46,973 nt of DNA from Oscillospiraceae bacterium (GTDB lineage: Bacteria > Bacillota > Clostridia > Oscillospirales > Acutalibacteraceae): the NCBI GenBank assembly GCA_015065615.1, contig SVPY01000021.1, positions 1-46,973 of the forward strand, in the 5' to 3' direction. Each line of letters begins with the position of its first letter. Positions within the stretch are counted from its first letter, which is position 1. The translations under genes were made by a program, and so were the position numbers. The notes below the pieces were generated by a model. It was not told the origin of the DNA. It worked only from the letters and a program-made list of their open reading frames with translations, and made no database searches. This document shows positions 1 to 8,095 of the stretch, one piece after another.

Positions 1-109
1 TTTTTGGTTTCTTGGTGTTTTTATACCTCATTCTATACCTTTTTCGAAAAAGTCAAAAAGCCCCAAAAACCCTGTAAAATAAAGGATTTTTAAAACTCTT
101 GGTGAATAC

Positions 110-601
110 TTGACACGTGGAGATGAGCTTGGCAGGGTGGTTATACCGAAAGAGATAAGGCGTACATTAAAAATAAGGGAAGGAAGTCCCTTGGAGATTT
201 TCACAAATACCGACGGCAGTGTAGTTTTTAAAAAGTATTCGCAATTGGGGGAGATGGAAAATTACACCGATGCTTTTGCAAAGTCGATTTTTACATCCTT
301 CGGCGCATGGTGCGCCATAACCGACCTTGACAAAATTATTTCTGCATCTGGCAGTAAGATGAAAGAGCTTATAGGGAAAAACATAAGTGAAGAAATAAAG
401 GATGTTATGGAAAAAAGAGCGGAGAAAGAGGCGGAAGTACCTCTTTGCGAAAATTGCGATAAAATGACTTCCTATATTTTTCCAATAGTTCACGGCGGCG
501 ACGTGTGCGGCGCTATAGTGACGGGAAAACCCGGTGAAACGGAAGGTTTTCTTTTATGTATGAAAACTTTTTCTGAGATACTTTCCTCAATGCAGGAATA
601 A
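110..601 (+). CDS. SpoVT/AbrB-family transcriptional regulator, unusual 5' end
   Basis: The protein opens with an AbrB-type swapped-hairpin DNA-binding domain (DELGRVVIPKEIRRTLKIRE) and continues into a GAF-like C-terminal half, the layout of SpoVT, a sporulation-stage regulator. About 163 residues is slightly shorter than usual SpoVT (about 178). The second half has a CENC motif near residue 113 and a glycine-rich HGGDVCGA stretch. The 5' end is abnormal: relatives begin M-K-x-T-G-(I/V)-x-R-x-(I/V)-D-E-L-G, but here the only in-frame start is TTG at 110, giving a protein that lacks the first beta strand. The preceding in-frame codons run back to a TAA at 80 without an ATG. A purine-rich AAAGGA (81-86) sits where a ribosome site for a longer protein would be. 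The gene may be slightly damaged or start at a non-standard codon. Family call strong; start uncertain. Confidence 0.8.
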   Translation: MTRGDELGRVVIPKEIRRTLKIREGSPLEIFTNTDGSVVFKKYSQLGEMENYTDAFAKSIFTSFGAWCAITDLDKIISASGSKMKELIGKNISEEIKDVMEKRAEKEAEVPLCENCDKMTSYIFPIVHGGDVCGAIVTGKPGETEGFLLCMKTFSEILSSMQE

Positions 602-634
602 TTATATTTTTTTCGGGATTTTTTATATGGGCTA

Positions 635-663
635 TTGCTTTTTTTCAGGGCTTGTGATACAAT
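635..663 (+). promoter_or_regulatory. Promoter of the rimP-nusA-infB operon
   Basis: TTGCTT (635-640), a 17-base spacer, then TACAAT (658-663) preceded by TGa, an extended -10. It would start a transcript near 670, about 90 bases before rimP. Confidence 0.7.
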
Positions 664-689
664 ACTAAAGGATGAATAGTTGTTTTGGC

Positions 690-715
690 AAAAGAGTGGG
701 GCGACCCGCTCTTTT
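690..715 (+). promoter_or_regulatory. Leader hairpin with GCGA tetraloop upstream of rimP (possible attenuator)
   Basis: AAAAGAGTGGG (690-700) pairs with CCCGCTCTTTT (705-715) to give an 11-bp stem with one G-U pair, closed by a GNRA tetraloop, GCGA. The 3' arm ends in TTTT and is followed by GTTTG, so it resembles a weak intrinsic terminator. It lies inside the transcribed leader, about 20 bases after the inferred start. As the operon encodes NusA, a termination/antitermination factor, attenuation is plausible. A distal terminator of an upstream gene is less likely because the promoter lies before it. Confidence 0.55.
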
Positions 716-758
716 GTTTGTATAAGTAAGTTTATTAAAGTTTCTGAAAGGAAAAATT

Positions 759-1274
759 ATGTCTGAAGAGATTAAAGCAAAGAAAAAAACTACCGTAGAA
801 ATCGTTACGGAATTGGCTCTTCCCATTGCAGAAAAGTTAGGTCTTGACTTATGGGACGTAAATTACGTGAAAGAGGGTACTGAGTGGTACTTAAGAATTT
901 TCATCGATAAGGTAAGCGGTGTGGATATTAACGACTGCGTTGATATGACTCACAAGATAAATCCCATCTTGGATGAAGTTGACCCCATTAAAGGCGAATA
1001 CACTTTGGAAGTAAGTTCACCCGGTATCAACCGTAAGCTTACCAAAAAAGAACATTTTGAAAAATTCCTCGAGGCTCCCGTAAGAGTTAAGCTTGTGCGC
1101 CCCTTGGAAGACGGCAGACGTGAAATCGAAGGTATACTTATTGACGTTTTCGATAACGGTGATTTCGAAGTTATTATTGAAGAGGATACAACTGTTACTT
1201 TCACAAAGAAAGAGTGTTCAAGCGTAATCCTTCTTGACGACGATTTCGATAACTTCTCCGATGACGAAGAATAA
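759..1274 (+). CDS. rimP: Ribosome maturation factor RimP
   Basis: RimP binds the pre-30S subunit and helps its maturation in the cytoplasm. The 171-residue protein has the typical N-terminal alpha/beta domain (LGLDLWDVNYVKEGTEWYLR, then FIDKVSGVDINDC), the strongly conserved YTLEVSSPGINRKL motif near residue 82, and the small SH3-like C-terminal domain ending in an acidic tail. The ATG at 759 follows GAAAGG with good spacing. It is the first gene of a plus-strand operon and is followed 55 bases later by nusA, the order usual in bacteria. Confidence 0.97.
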   Translation: MSEEIKAKKKTTVEIVTELALPIAEKLGLDLWDVNYVKEGTEWYLRIFIDKVSGVDINDCVDMTHKINPILDEVDPIKGEYTLEVSSPGINRKLTKKEHFEKFLEAPVRVKLVRPLEDGRREIEGILIDVFDNGDFEVIIEEDTTVTFTKKECSSVILLDDDFDNFSDDEE

Positions 1275-1329
1275 TAAGTTTAATATAATCATAAAAATAT
1301 AAATTAACAAGAAAGGCTTGATTAACAAA

Positions 1330-2379
1330 ATGAATAAGGAATTTTTTGAGGCATTAAACCTCCTTGAGAAGGAAAAAGGCATTCCGGTTGACTTTATGCT
1401 GGACAGAATCACAAAGGCTATTGTAACAGCCTGCAAAAATAACTACGGCAATGAAGACGTTGTAGTTGAAATCAACGCAGATAAGAATAAGTTTGAAGTA
1501 TTTTTAAGAAAAGAAGTTGTTGAAGAAGTAGAGGACGCTAACCGTCAGATTTATATCGACAAGGCTAAGGAAATAGATAAAAAAGCAGTGCTCGGCGGCT
1601 TTGTAAACATCAAGCTCGATACAAAGCAGTTTGGCCGTGTAGCCGCTCAGACAGCAAGAAACATTATCCGTCAGGGTATAAGAGACAGCGAAAGAGGCCA
1701 GATGTTCCAGGAATTCCAGAGCAAGAATCAGGAACTGGTTAGCGGTCAGGTAGAGAGAATCGACCCCAAAACAGGAGCTATCACACTTAAAATCGGTAAG
1801 GCAGAAGCTGTTCTTCCCAAGAGTGAGCAGTTCGGCAACGAAAACGTTAAAGAGGGCGATTTCATTCAGGTATTTATGGTAGACGTTAAGCAGACCGAAA
1901 GAGGTCCCAAGGCTATCATTTCCAGAACTCACCCCGATTTAGTTAAGAGACTTTTCGAAAAAGAAGTTCCCGAAATTTACGACGGTACTGTTGTTATCAA
2001 GGCAGTGTCCAGAGAAGCAGGCTCCAGAACTAAGCTTGCAGTATATAGCCAGAATCCCGACGTTGATGCCGTTGGCGCCTGCATCGGTTCAAGAGGCGTA
2101 AGAGTAAGTGAGATAGTTGACGCTCTGGGCGGCGAGAAGATCGATATCGTAGAATATAGCGAAGATCCCGCAAAGTTCATTGCAGCAGCGCTTTCCCCTG
2201 CAAGCGTAGTAAGCGTTGAGATTATCGATGCTCAGGCAAAGACAAGTAAGGCAACCGTACCGGACAGCCAGCTTTCACTTGCTATCGGCAACAAGGGTCA
2301 GAATGCCCGTCTTGCTGCTAAGCTTACAGGCTGGAAGATAGATATCCGTCCCGAAAGTGGTTTCTACGGCGAAGAATAA
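1330..2379 (+). CDS. nusA: Transcription termination/antitermination factor NusA
   Basis: NusA binds RNA polymerase and modulates pausing, termination and antitermination. The roughly 349-residue protein is the short Gram-positive form: N-terminal polymerase-binding domain (MNKEFFEALNLLEKEKGIP), an S1 domain around residues 135-200 (LVSGQVERIDPKTGAITL), then two KH domains with ACIGSRGVRVSEIVDALGGE and LAIGNKGQNARLAAKLTGWK. It lacks the C-terminal acidic repeats of enterobacterial NusA. The ATG at 1330 is chosen over an in-frame TTG at 1318 because the GAAAGG site (1311-1316) almost touches the TTG and the family consensus begins MNKEF. Confidence 0.97.
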   Translation: MNKEFFEALNLLEKEKGIPVDFMLDRITKAIVTACKNNYGNEDVVVEINADKNKFEVFLRKEVVEEVEDANRQIYIDKAKEIDKKAVLGGFVNIKLDTKQFGRVAAQTARNIIRQGIRDSERGQMFQEFQSKNQELVSGQVERIDPKTGAITLKIGKAEAVLPKSEQFGNENVKEGDFIQVFMVDVKQTERGPKAIISRTHPDLVKRLFEKEVPEIYDGTVVIKAVSREAGSRTKLAVYSQNPDVDAVGACIGSRGVRVSEIVDALGGEKIDIVEYSEDPAKFIAAALSPASVVSVEIIDAQAKTSKATVPDSQLSLAIGNKGQNARLAAKLTGWKIDIRPESGFYGEE

Positions 2380-2406
2380 AAGAAACGCAGGAAAGGACAG
2401 GATGAA

Positions 2407-2715
2407 ATGCCCAAAGTACAAAAACCAAAGAAAATTCCCTTGCGTATGTGTTCCGGTTGCTGTGAGATGAAGCCTAAGAAGGAGCTTGTAAGAGTAGTAA
2501 AGTCTCCCGAAAAGACTGATGAAAACGGCGTGGTAACAGGCGGTGAAATATCGCTTGACCTTACCGGCAAGAAGCCCGGCAGAGGCGCTTATGTATGCGG
2601 TGATATTGAGTGCCTTAAAAAAGCCAGAAAATCCAGAAGACTTGAGAAGGCATTCTCCTGTAAGATCCCGGACGAAGTATACGAGGCTCTGGAGGCTCAG
2701 CTTTTAAATGAATAA
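2407..2715 (+). CDS. rnpM: RNase P modulator RnpM (YlxR, DUF448)
   Basis: This is the small basic RNA-binding protein between nusA and the L7Ae-like gene in Firmicutes, formerly YlxR; the Bacillus protein binds and modulates RNase P RNA. Hallmarks present: PLRMCSGCCEMKPKKELVRVV at the N-terminus and GKKPGRGAYVCGDIECLKKA in the middle. At 102 residues it is slightly longer than usual because of a DENGVVTGGE insertion. The stop overlaps the start of the next gene by 8 bases (ATGAATAA), suggesting coupled translation. Confidence 0.92.
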   Translation: MPKVQKPKKIPLRMCSGCCEMKPKKELVRVVKSPEKTDENGVVTGGEISLDLTGKKPGRGAYVCGDIECLKKARKSRRLEKAFSCKIPDEVYEALEAQLLNE

Positions 2716-3022
2716 ACCGAAACTTTTATCGCTTTTAGGTCTTATGAGAAAAGCAGGAAAGCTTGTATACGGTTTTGATTCATCCGTTGAAGCTTTAAAG
2801 AATAAAAAAGCAGTATGCCTTCTTTACGCATCGGATATATCGGAAAAAACAGAGAAGAATTTGAAGTTTGAAGCTTTGAAGTACGGTACCGATATTTTAA
2901 AACTCGAAATAACAATAGACGAAGCAAGCTTGGCCATAGGCAAAAAAGCAGGTGTGTTCGCACTAAGTGACGCTGGCTTCATGAAGGCTTTAGTTGAACT
3001 TACCGCAAAAAACGAAAATTAA
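2708..3022 (+). CDS. ylxQ: Ribosomal L7Ae/L30e-like RNA-binding protein YlxQ
   Basis: A 104-residue L7Ae-superfamily protein that likely binds kink-turn RNA. It starts LSLLGLMRKAGKLVYGFDSSVEALKNKKAVCLLYASDISEKTEKN, typical of YlxQ (RplGA-like) proteins in nusA-infB operons. The N-terminal GLMRKAGKLVYG loop and the later IGKKAGVFAL segment are conserved. Start codon overlaps the end of rnpM. The specific RNA target is unknown; Bacillus YlxQ is not essential. Confidence 0.88.
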   Translation: MNKPKLLSLLGLMRKAGKLVYGFDSSVEALKNKKAVCLLYASDISEKTEKNLKFEALKYGTDILKLEITIDEASLAIGKKAGVFALSDAGFMKALVELTAKNEN

Positions 3023-3030
3023 CGAAAGGG

Positions 3031-3048
3031 TATCGGGTTAACCTGATA
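3031..3048 (+). promoter_or_regulatory. Near-palindromic hairpin between the distal SD-like site and the infB start
   Basis: TATCGGGTTAACCTGATA can fold into a 7-bp stem (one G-U) with a UUAA loop. It lies directly after the only good Shine-Dalgarno-like run, GAAAGGG (3024-3030), which is otherwise 35 bases from the infB ATG. Folding would bring that site closer to the start. It may influence infB translation; it is too AT-rich downstream to be an intrinsic terminator. Confidence 0.4.
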
Positions 3049-3065
3049 TAGTGTGAAATAATAAT

Positions 3066-5747
3066 ATGATAAAATACCGCGTTAACGAGGTAGCAAGGGA
3101 CCTTAACCTTCAGAATAAGGATATTCTTGATATTTTAGCTAAAAACGGCATTGAAAATAAAAAGGCTACAACAGTTCTTGAAAAGAATGAGCTGGATATC
3201 ATTTTCGAAACTGTAACAAAGAATAACGAAAGCCAGAATTTTAATGCCTACTTTGCTTCCGCCAATGCTCCCAAGGAAGTAAAGAAGCCTCAGGAAGAAA
3301 ATAAGGCAGAGAAAAAGCCTCAGGCAAATAACCAGAATAAAGAAAACCGAGACAGAAAACCCCGCGAGGATAGAAAGCCCGAAAACAAAAATCAGGGCGA
3401 TAATAAGCGCGACGGCGAAAACAGAAACAGAAATAACCAGAATAATAAGCCCCGCGATGAAAGAAAGCCTGAAAATAAGAATCAAGGCGAAAACAGAAAG
3501 CCTCAGCAGGAAGCAAGAAACGCAAACGCCAATACAAACGCTAAACCTCAGGCAAATAAGGCAGAGGAAAATAAATCCCGTGAGAATACTCAGACTAATG
3601 TGAAAAACAATAAGCCTGTAAATAAAGAAAATACAAAGCCTCAGGCACCTGCGCAGCCTAAAGAGAAGGAAAAAGCCAAAGCAAGACCTCAGCAGGAAAC
3701 TCTTAAAATAAGCGGCAGCACAAACGAAAAGAGCAAGATAGTATCTGAAGAAGATATGATGATGCCCACAAGAAGAGTTGTTGATACAAGAACTTCCAAC
3801 ATCAATATCGAAAAGTATAACGAGAAGTACGATTCCCTCGCTTTCGACAGAAACGACCGCGGCAGCAGCAACGAGTCAGCTGCTACAAAGCAGAAGTTTA
3901 CAAACAGAAAGCCCCAGAAGGATAACAAGAAGAAGGGCAAGAAGGAAACAGAGGCAGAGCGTCTTAACCGTATAGCTCAGGAAAGAAAGGCAAAGTCCAT
4001 GACTATTACCGTAGGCGACGAAATTACGGTAGGCGACCTTGCTTTAAAGCTCAAGGCTACTTCTGCCGAAGTTGTAAAGAAGCTTATGATGATGGGCGTA
4101 TTTGCAACGGTTAACGACGTAATCGATTTCGATACAGCTTCTTTGATTGCAGATGAATTCCATGCAAAGGTTGAAAAGGAAGTTGTTGTGACAATTGAGG
4201 ATAGAATTATCGACGACAGTGAAGACGACGATGCAAACCTCACAGAGAGAGCTCCCGTTGTAGTTGTTATGGGTCACGTTGACCACGGTAAAACATCTAT
4301 TCTTGACGCTATCAGACACAGTAACGTAACTTCCGGCGAAGCAGGCGGTATCACACAGCATATCGGTGCTTACACAGTTCAGATAGACGGCCGCGATATC
4401 ACGTTCCTCGATACTCCCGGACACGCAGCCTTCACAACAATGCGTGCAAGAGGTGCTCAGGTTACAGATATTGCAGTTTTAGTAGTTGCAGCTGACGACG
4501 GTATCATGCCCCAGACAGTTGAAGCAATTAACCACGCTAAGGCAGCAGGCGTCTCCATTATTGTTGCCATCAATAAGATGGATAAACCTACAGCTAACCC
4601 CGATCAGGTTAAGCAGCAGCTTACAGAGTATGAGCTTGTTCCCGAAGAGTGGGGCGGCGATGTTCCCTGTATTCCCGTTTCTGCTCACACAAAGATGGGT
4701 ATCGACGATCTTCTTGAGATGATCCTTTTAACAGCCGATATTAAGGAATTAAAGGCTAACCCCGACAGAGCAGCTAAGGGTACGGTTATCGAAGCGCGCC
4801 TTGATAAGGGCAGAGGCCCCATCGCTACTATTCTCGTTCAGAACGGTACTCTTCATACAGGTGATATCGTTGTTGCAGGTACTACCGTAGGTAGAGTAAG
4901 AGCAATGATGAACGATAAGGGCAGAAGAGTAGACCTTGCAGGTCCCTCCGTTCCCGTTGAGATTACAGGTCTTAACGACGTTCCCACAGGCGGCGATATT
5001 TTCAACGCTGTTTCCGATGAGCGTCTTGCACGTGAATTGGTTGAGCAGAGAATTACAAAGGAGAAGGAAGACCTCTTCAATTCTCAGACTAAGGTTACAC
5101 TTGATAACCTCTTCGACCAGATGAAGGTTGGCGAAATGAAGGAATTAAAGGTTATCGTTAAGGCAGACGTTCAGGGTTCTGTTGAAGCTGTTCGCCAGTC
5201 TCTTGAAAAGCTTACAAACGAAGAAGTAAGAGTTAACGTTATCCACGGTGCTGTTGGTGCCGTTAACGAGAGCGATGTTATGCTGGCAAACGCTTCCAAC
5301 GCTATTATCGTAGGCTTCAACGTTCGTCCCGATTCCGTAGCTGAAGAAAGCGCTAAGCGCGACGGCGTTGATATGCGTCTTTACAGAATTATTTACGACT
5401 GCATCGAGGAAATCGAATCAGCTATGAAGGGTATGCTCGCACCCAAGTACCGTGAAGTTAACCTCGGTAAGGCAGAGTGCCGTGAGGTTTATAAGATTTC
5501 TAACGTAGGTATGGTTATCGGCGGTCACGTAACTCAGGGTAAGGTTGTAAGAAACGCTCTTGTAAGAGTTGTTCGCGACGGTATTATCGTTGCCGACGAT
5601 AAGGTTGCTTCACTTCGCAGATTTAAGGATGACGTAAGAGAGGTTGCCGACGGTTACGATTGCGGTATCACACTTGAAAAGTTCAGTGATATCAAAATAG
5701 GCGATATTCTCGAAGTTTACAACATGGAAGAGTACAGACCCGAATAA
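3066..5747 (+). CDS. infB: Translation initiation factor IF-2
   Basis: IF-2 is the GTPase that delivers initiator tRNA to the 30S subunit and promotes subunit joining. The 893-residue protein has an N-terminal IF2N module ([19 protein letters not shown]), a long disordered Asn/Lys/Arg/Glu-rich linker (about residues 75-230), a second IF2N module near 315-380, then the G domain with GHVDHGKT at 403-410, DTPGHAAF, and NKMD at 503-506, followed by the beta-barrel and C-terminal initiator-tRNA-binding domains ([19 protein letters not shown]). The start ATG lacks a strong ribosome site nearby (see the upstream hairpin). It is followed by rbfA 19 bases on. Identification certain; only the translation start signal is odd. 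Confidence 0.98.
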   Translation: MIKYRVNEVARDLNLQNKDILDILAKNGIENKKATTVLEKNELDIIFETVTKNNESQNFNAYFASANAPKEVKKPQEENKAEKKPQANNQNKENRDRKPREDRKPENKNQGDNKRDGENRNRNNQNNKPRDERKPENKNQGENRKPQQEARNANANTNAKPQANKAEENKSRENTQTNVKNNKPVNKENTKPQAPAQPKEKEKAKARPQQETLKISGSTNEKSKIVSEEDMMMPTRRVVDTRTSNINIEKYNEKYDSLAFDRNDRGSSNESAATKQKFTNRKPQKDNKKKGKKETEAERLNRIAQERKAKSMTITVGDEITVGDLALKLKATSAEVVKKLMMMGVFATVNDVIDFDTASLIADEFHAKVEKEVVVTIEDRIIDDSEDDDANLTERAPVVVVMGHVDHGKTSILDAIRHSNVTSGEAGGITQHIGAYTVQIDGRDITFLDTPGHAAFTTMRARGAQVTDIAVLVVAADDGIMPQTVEAINHAKAAGVSIIVAINKMDKPTANPDQVKQQLTEYELVPEEWGGDVPCIPVSAHTKMGIDDLLEMILLTADIKELKANPDRAAKGTVIEARLDKGRGPIATILVQNGTLHTGDIVVAGTTVGRVRAMMNDKGRRVDLAGPSVPVEITGLNDVPTGGDIFNAVSDERLARELVEQRITKEKEDLFNSQTKVTLDNLFDQMKVGEMKELKVIVKADVQGSVEAVRQSLEKLTNEEVRVNVIHGAVGAVNESDVMLANASNAIIVGFNVRPDSVAEESAKRDGVDMRLYRIIYDCIEEIESAMKGMLAPKYREVNLGKAECREVYKISNVGMVIGGHVTQGKVVRNALVRVVRDGIIVADDKVASLRRFKDDVREVADGYDCGITLEKFSDIKIGDILEVYNMEEYRPE
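3357..3494 (+). repeat. Imperfect 16-residue coding repeat in the IF-2 linker (period 90 bases)
   Basis: Codons 3357-3404 encode [16 protein letters not shown] and codons 3447-3494 encode [16 protein letters not shown]. The copies are 90 bases apart and differ by synonymous changes and conservative D/E swaps, indicating an old tandem duplication in the disordered linker. Confidence 0.8.
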
Positions 5748-5766
5748 TTAAGAAAAGGAATAAATT

Positions 5767-6141
5767 ATGCCAAGTCACAGAATGGACAGAACCACAGAGG
5801 ATATAAGACGTGAACTTACCGCTATATTCCGCAAGGTCAAAGACCCCAGAGTAAGCGAGTGCTTCGTCTCCATAGTCCGCGTGGATGTTACCAACGACCT
5901 TTCATACTGTACTGTATACGTAAGTACAATGGAAGGAAGCGAAAAAACCAAGGAAGTAGTTAAGGGACTTAAGTCCGCTGCGGGTTTTGTGAGAAGAGAA
6001 TTGGGCAACGCTTTAAGTCTGCGCCACACACCCCAGCTTATATTCAAGGGTACCGACTCAATAGAGTACAGCGCCCATATCTCCAAGCTTCTTAACGATT
6101 TGAATGTAAAAAACGAAGAAACAAAGGAGCCGGAGGAATAA
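5767..6141 (+). CDS. rbfA: Ribosome-binding factor A
   Basis: RbfA is a single-KH-domain protein that binds the 16S rRNA 5' region during 30S maturation and cold adaptation. The 124-residue protein carries MDRTTEDIRRELTAIFRKVKDPRV at the start, the central SYCTVYVSTM strand, and the KSAAGFVRRELGNALSLRHTPQLIFKGTDSIEYS signature ending in the KH-type fold. The ATG at 5767 follows AAGGAA with normal spacing. It follows infB closely as in most Firmicutes. A terminator-like hairpin overlaps its last codons. Confidence 0.96.
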   Translation: MPSHRMDRTTEDIRRELTAIFRKVKDPRVSECFVSIVRVDVTNDLSYCTVYVSTMEGSEKTKEVVKGLKSAAGFVRRELGNALSLRHTPQLIFKGTDSIEYSAHISKLLNDLNVKNEETKEPEE

Positions 6142-6158
6142 TCCCCGGCCCCTTTTTC
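6123..6158 (+). terminator. Terminator-like hairpin overlapping the rbfA 3' end
   Basis: AAAGGAGCCGGAGG (6123-6136) pairs imperfectly with CCCCGGCCCCTTT (6143-6155), followed by TTC. The stem core GCCGG/CCGG and the AAAGG/CCTTT base pair well; two A-C mismatches weaken it. It probably reduces readthrough from the core operon into nrnA-truB-ribF rather than stopping it completely. Confidence 0.5.
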
Positions 6159-6181
6159 TTTAATTGAAAAGGAATATATAA

Positions 6182-7159
6182 ATGTCAACAGTAATAAAGG
6201 CTTCAGAGCTTCTTTTAAGCTACGATAAGGTACTTGTAATAAGCCACACATCCCCCGACGGCGATACTTTAGGTTCAGCCTCTGCTTTAATAAAAGGACT
6301 TAATTTTTTAGGCAAAAAAACAGCGTTTCTTTGTGCGGATCCTATAGGCAAAAAGTTTTCATATCTTTTTGAGGATCTGAATTTAACAGAGTATGACGAA
6401 AGCTTTCACGTAGTTACGGTGGATATAGCGGACCCGAAGTTAATGGGTAAGCTTTGCGACGAATATAAGGATAAGGTGGAATTAGCTATCGACCACCACG
6501 CAACTCACGTGCCTTTCGGTAAAGTAGAGTGGGTAAATCCCAATGCTGCGGCAAACTGCGAGATGATCTTCGAGCTTCTTTCGGAAATGAACGTGCTTAT
6601 AGATAAATCCACGGCAACAAAGCTCTATACGGGTATCGCCACAGATACAGGCTGCTTTAAATTTATGAATACAACCGCCGATACCCACATAATTGCCGCA
6701 AATTTAATCGCTTTGGGGGCAGATTTCGGCTTTGTAAACAAGCTTATGTTTGAAACTAAGTCACGTGCCTGCCTGGAAACAGAGAGAAAGGTTCTCTCCG
6801 ATATGAAATTTTACGGCGGCGGAAAAATTGCGTCAGTAGAGATTCCTCTCTCACTTTTAAAGGAAACAGGCGCCGAGGAAGGCGAAGTGGAAAGCATTAC
6901 AGCTATTCCCAGAACCATTGAAGGCGTGCTTTTGGGTATCACCTTAAAAGAAAAAGAGGGAAGCGAAGAGGGTAAAACCATTTGGAAAGCATCCGTAAGA
7001 GCTACTGAGCCCTGCGATGCCTCCGTAATTTGTAAAAAGTTCGGCGGCGGCGGTCACAAAGGTGCGGCAGGCTGTACTTTAGGTGAAAATTTAGAAATCG
7101 GACGCGAAGAACTTATAAAAGTGTGCACAGAGTATCTTAAAGAGATAAACGAGCTTTGA
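6182..7159 (+). CDS. nrnA: DHH/DHHA1 phosphoesterase, NrnA-type nanoRNase / pAp phosphatase
   Basis: NrnA-type enzymes degrade very short RNAs and dephosphorylate 3'-phosphoadenosine 5'-phosphate, using Mn. The 325-residue protein has all family motifs: SHTSPDGDTLGS with D26-G-D28, a second Asp in TVDIADPKLMG, the DHH triad at 104-106 (AIDHHATHV), and the DHHA1 motif GGGGHKGAAG near residue 292. Length is standard. In Firmicutes it sits between rbfA and truB, as here. Substrate preference between nanoRNA and pAp cannot be read from the sequence. Confidence 0.93.
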   Translation: MSTVIKASELLLSYDKVLVISHTSPDGDTLGSASALIKGLNFLGKKTAFLCADPIGKKFSYLFEDLNLTEYDESFHVVTVDIADPKLMGKLCDEYKDKVELAIDHHATHVPFGKVEWVNPNAAANCEMIFELLSEMNVLIDKSTATKLYTGIATDTGCFKFMNTTADTHIIAANLIALGADFGFVNKLMFETKSRACLETERKVLSDMKFYGGGKIASVEIPLSLLKETGAEEGEVESITAIPRTIEGVLLGITLKEKEGSEEGKTIWKASVRATEPCDASVICKKFGGGGHKGAAGCTLGENLEIGREELIKVCTEYLKEINEL

Positions 7160-7181
7160 TTATAAGCTATTGGAGGATTTG

Positions 7182-8093
7182 ATGAACGGAATAATTGTAC
7201 TGGATAAACCCGAGGGCTTCACTTCCTTCGATGCCGTTGCGGTGGTAAGAAAGCTTACGGGCGAAAGGAAAATAGGCCATACAGGTACTCTTGACCCCAT
7301 GGCAACGGGTGTGTTGCCCATCCTTTTGGGCAGAGCGGCAAAGGCGCTTTCCTTTTTGCCCGATACCGACAAATGCTACGAGGCGGGCTTCAGATTCGGC
7401 GTGCTTACGGATACAGAGGACGTTACGGGAAACACAGTTTGTGAGGACGCGGAAAAAATTGAAATAACGGAAGAAAAAGTAAAATCAGCCCTTGAAAATT
7501 TCACGGGCAGTATTATGCAAATTCCCCCAATGTACTCCGCTGTTTCCGTTAACGGTCAGAGACTTTACGATTTAGCCAGAAAAGGAATTGAAATAGAAAG
7601 AGAAGCAAGGGGGATTTTTGTTTCAGAGCTTATTTTACTTTCTTTTAACAGTGAGAAGAACGAGGGCAAACTCAGAATTACCTGCTCAAAAGGTACTTAC
7701 GTAAGAACTTTAATTAAAGATATTGCAATATCCTTGGGTTTTTGCGGCGGAATTATGACTTCCTTAAGAAGAGTAACAGCCTGCGGTTTTAATGAAAGCG
7801 ATGCAGTAACTCTGGATGAACTTAAAAAGCTAAAAGAAGAAAATAGCATAGAAAGAGTAATCCGTCCTACAGAAAAGCTTTTTTCTGAATATATCAGCGT
7901 AAAAGTAAGCGAAATGCAGGAAAAACGCTTTAAGAATGGCGGCGAGCTTAGTTTAACAAGGCTGAAAATGCCGCGAATCCGTTTAATGCAGGATATGGTT
8001 GTAAACGTTTACGGCGAAAAATACATAGGTCTCGGAAAAATAGATTTGGAAACTGAGTCACTTAAAGTTTTAAAACTTTTGGATCTGGATTGA
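7182..8093 (+). CDS. truB: tRNA pseudouridine(55) synthase TruB
   Basis: TruB converts U55 of the tRNA T-arm to pseudouridine. The protein begins MNGIIVLDKPEGFTSFDAVAVVRK and carries the catalytic motif GHTGTLDPMATGVLP with nucleophile Asp38, then GSIMQIPPMYSAVSVNGQRLYDLAR and the CSKGTYVRTLIKDI motif. About 303 residues, with a C-terminal PUA-like segment. I place the start at ATG 7182, five bases after GGAGG (7172-7176), rather than at the in-frame TTG 7170, which precedes that site. Confidence 0.96.
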   Translation: MNGIIVLDKPEGFTSFDAVAVVRKLTGERKIGHTGTLDPMATGVLPILLGRAAKALSFLPDTDKCYEAGFRFGVLTDTEDVTGNTVCEDAEKIEITEEKVKSALENFTGSIMQIPPMYSAVSVNGQRLYDLARKGIEIEREARGIFVSELILLSFNSEKNEGKLRITCSKGTYVRTLIKDIAISLGFCGGIMTSLRRVTACGFNESDAVTLDELKKLKEENSIERVIRPTEKLFSEYISVKVSEMQEKRFKNGGELSLTRLKMPRIRLMQDMVVNVYGEKYIGLGKIDLETESLKVLKLLDLD

Positions 8094-8095
8094 TT

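Noticed and set aside
39-52. Perfect palindrome CTTTTTCGAAAAAG near the left edge
   Set aside because: Too AT-rich and short to call; it could be a terminator end of a gene outside the window, but nothing else supports this.
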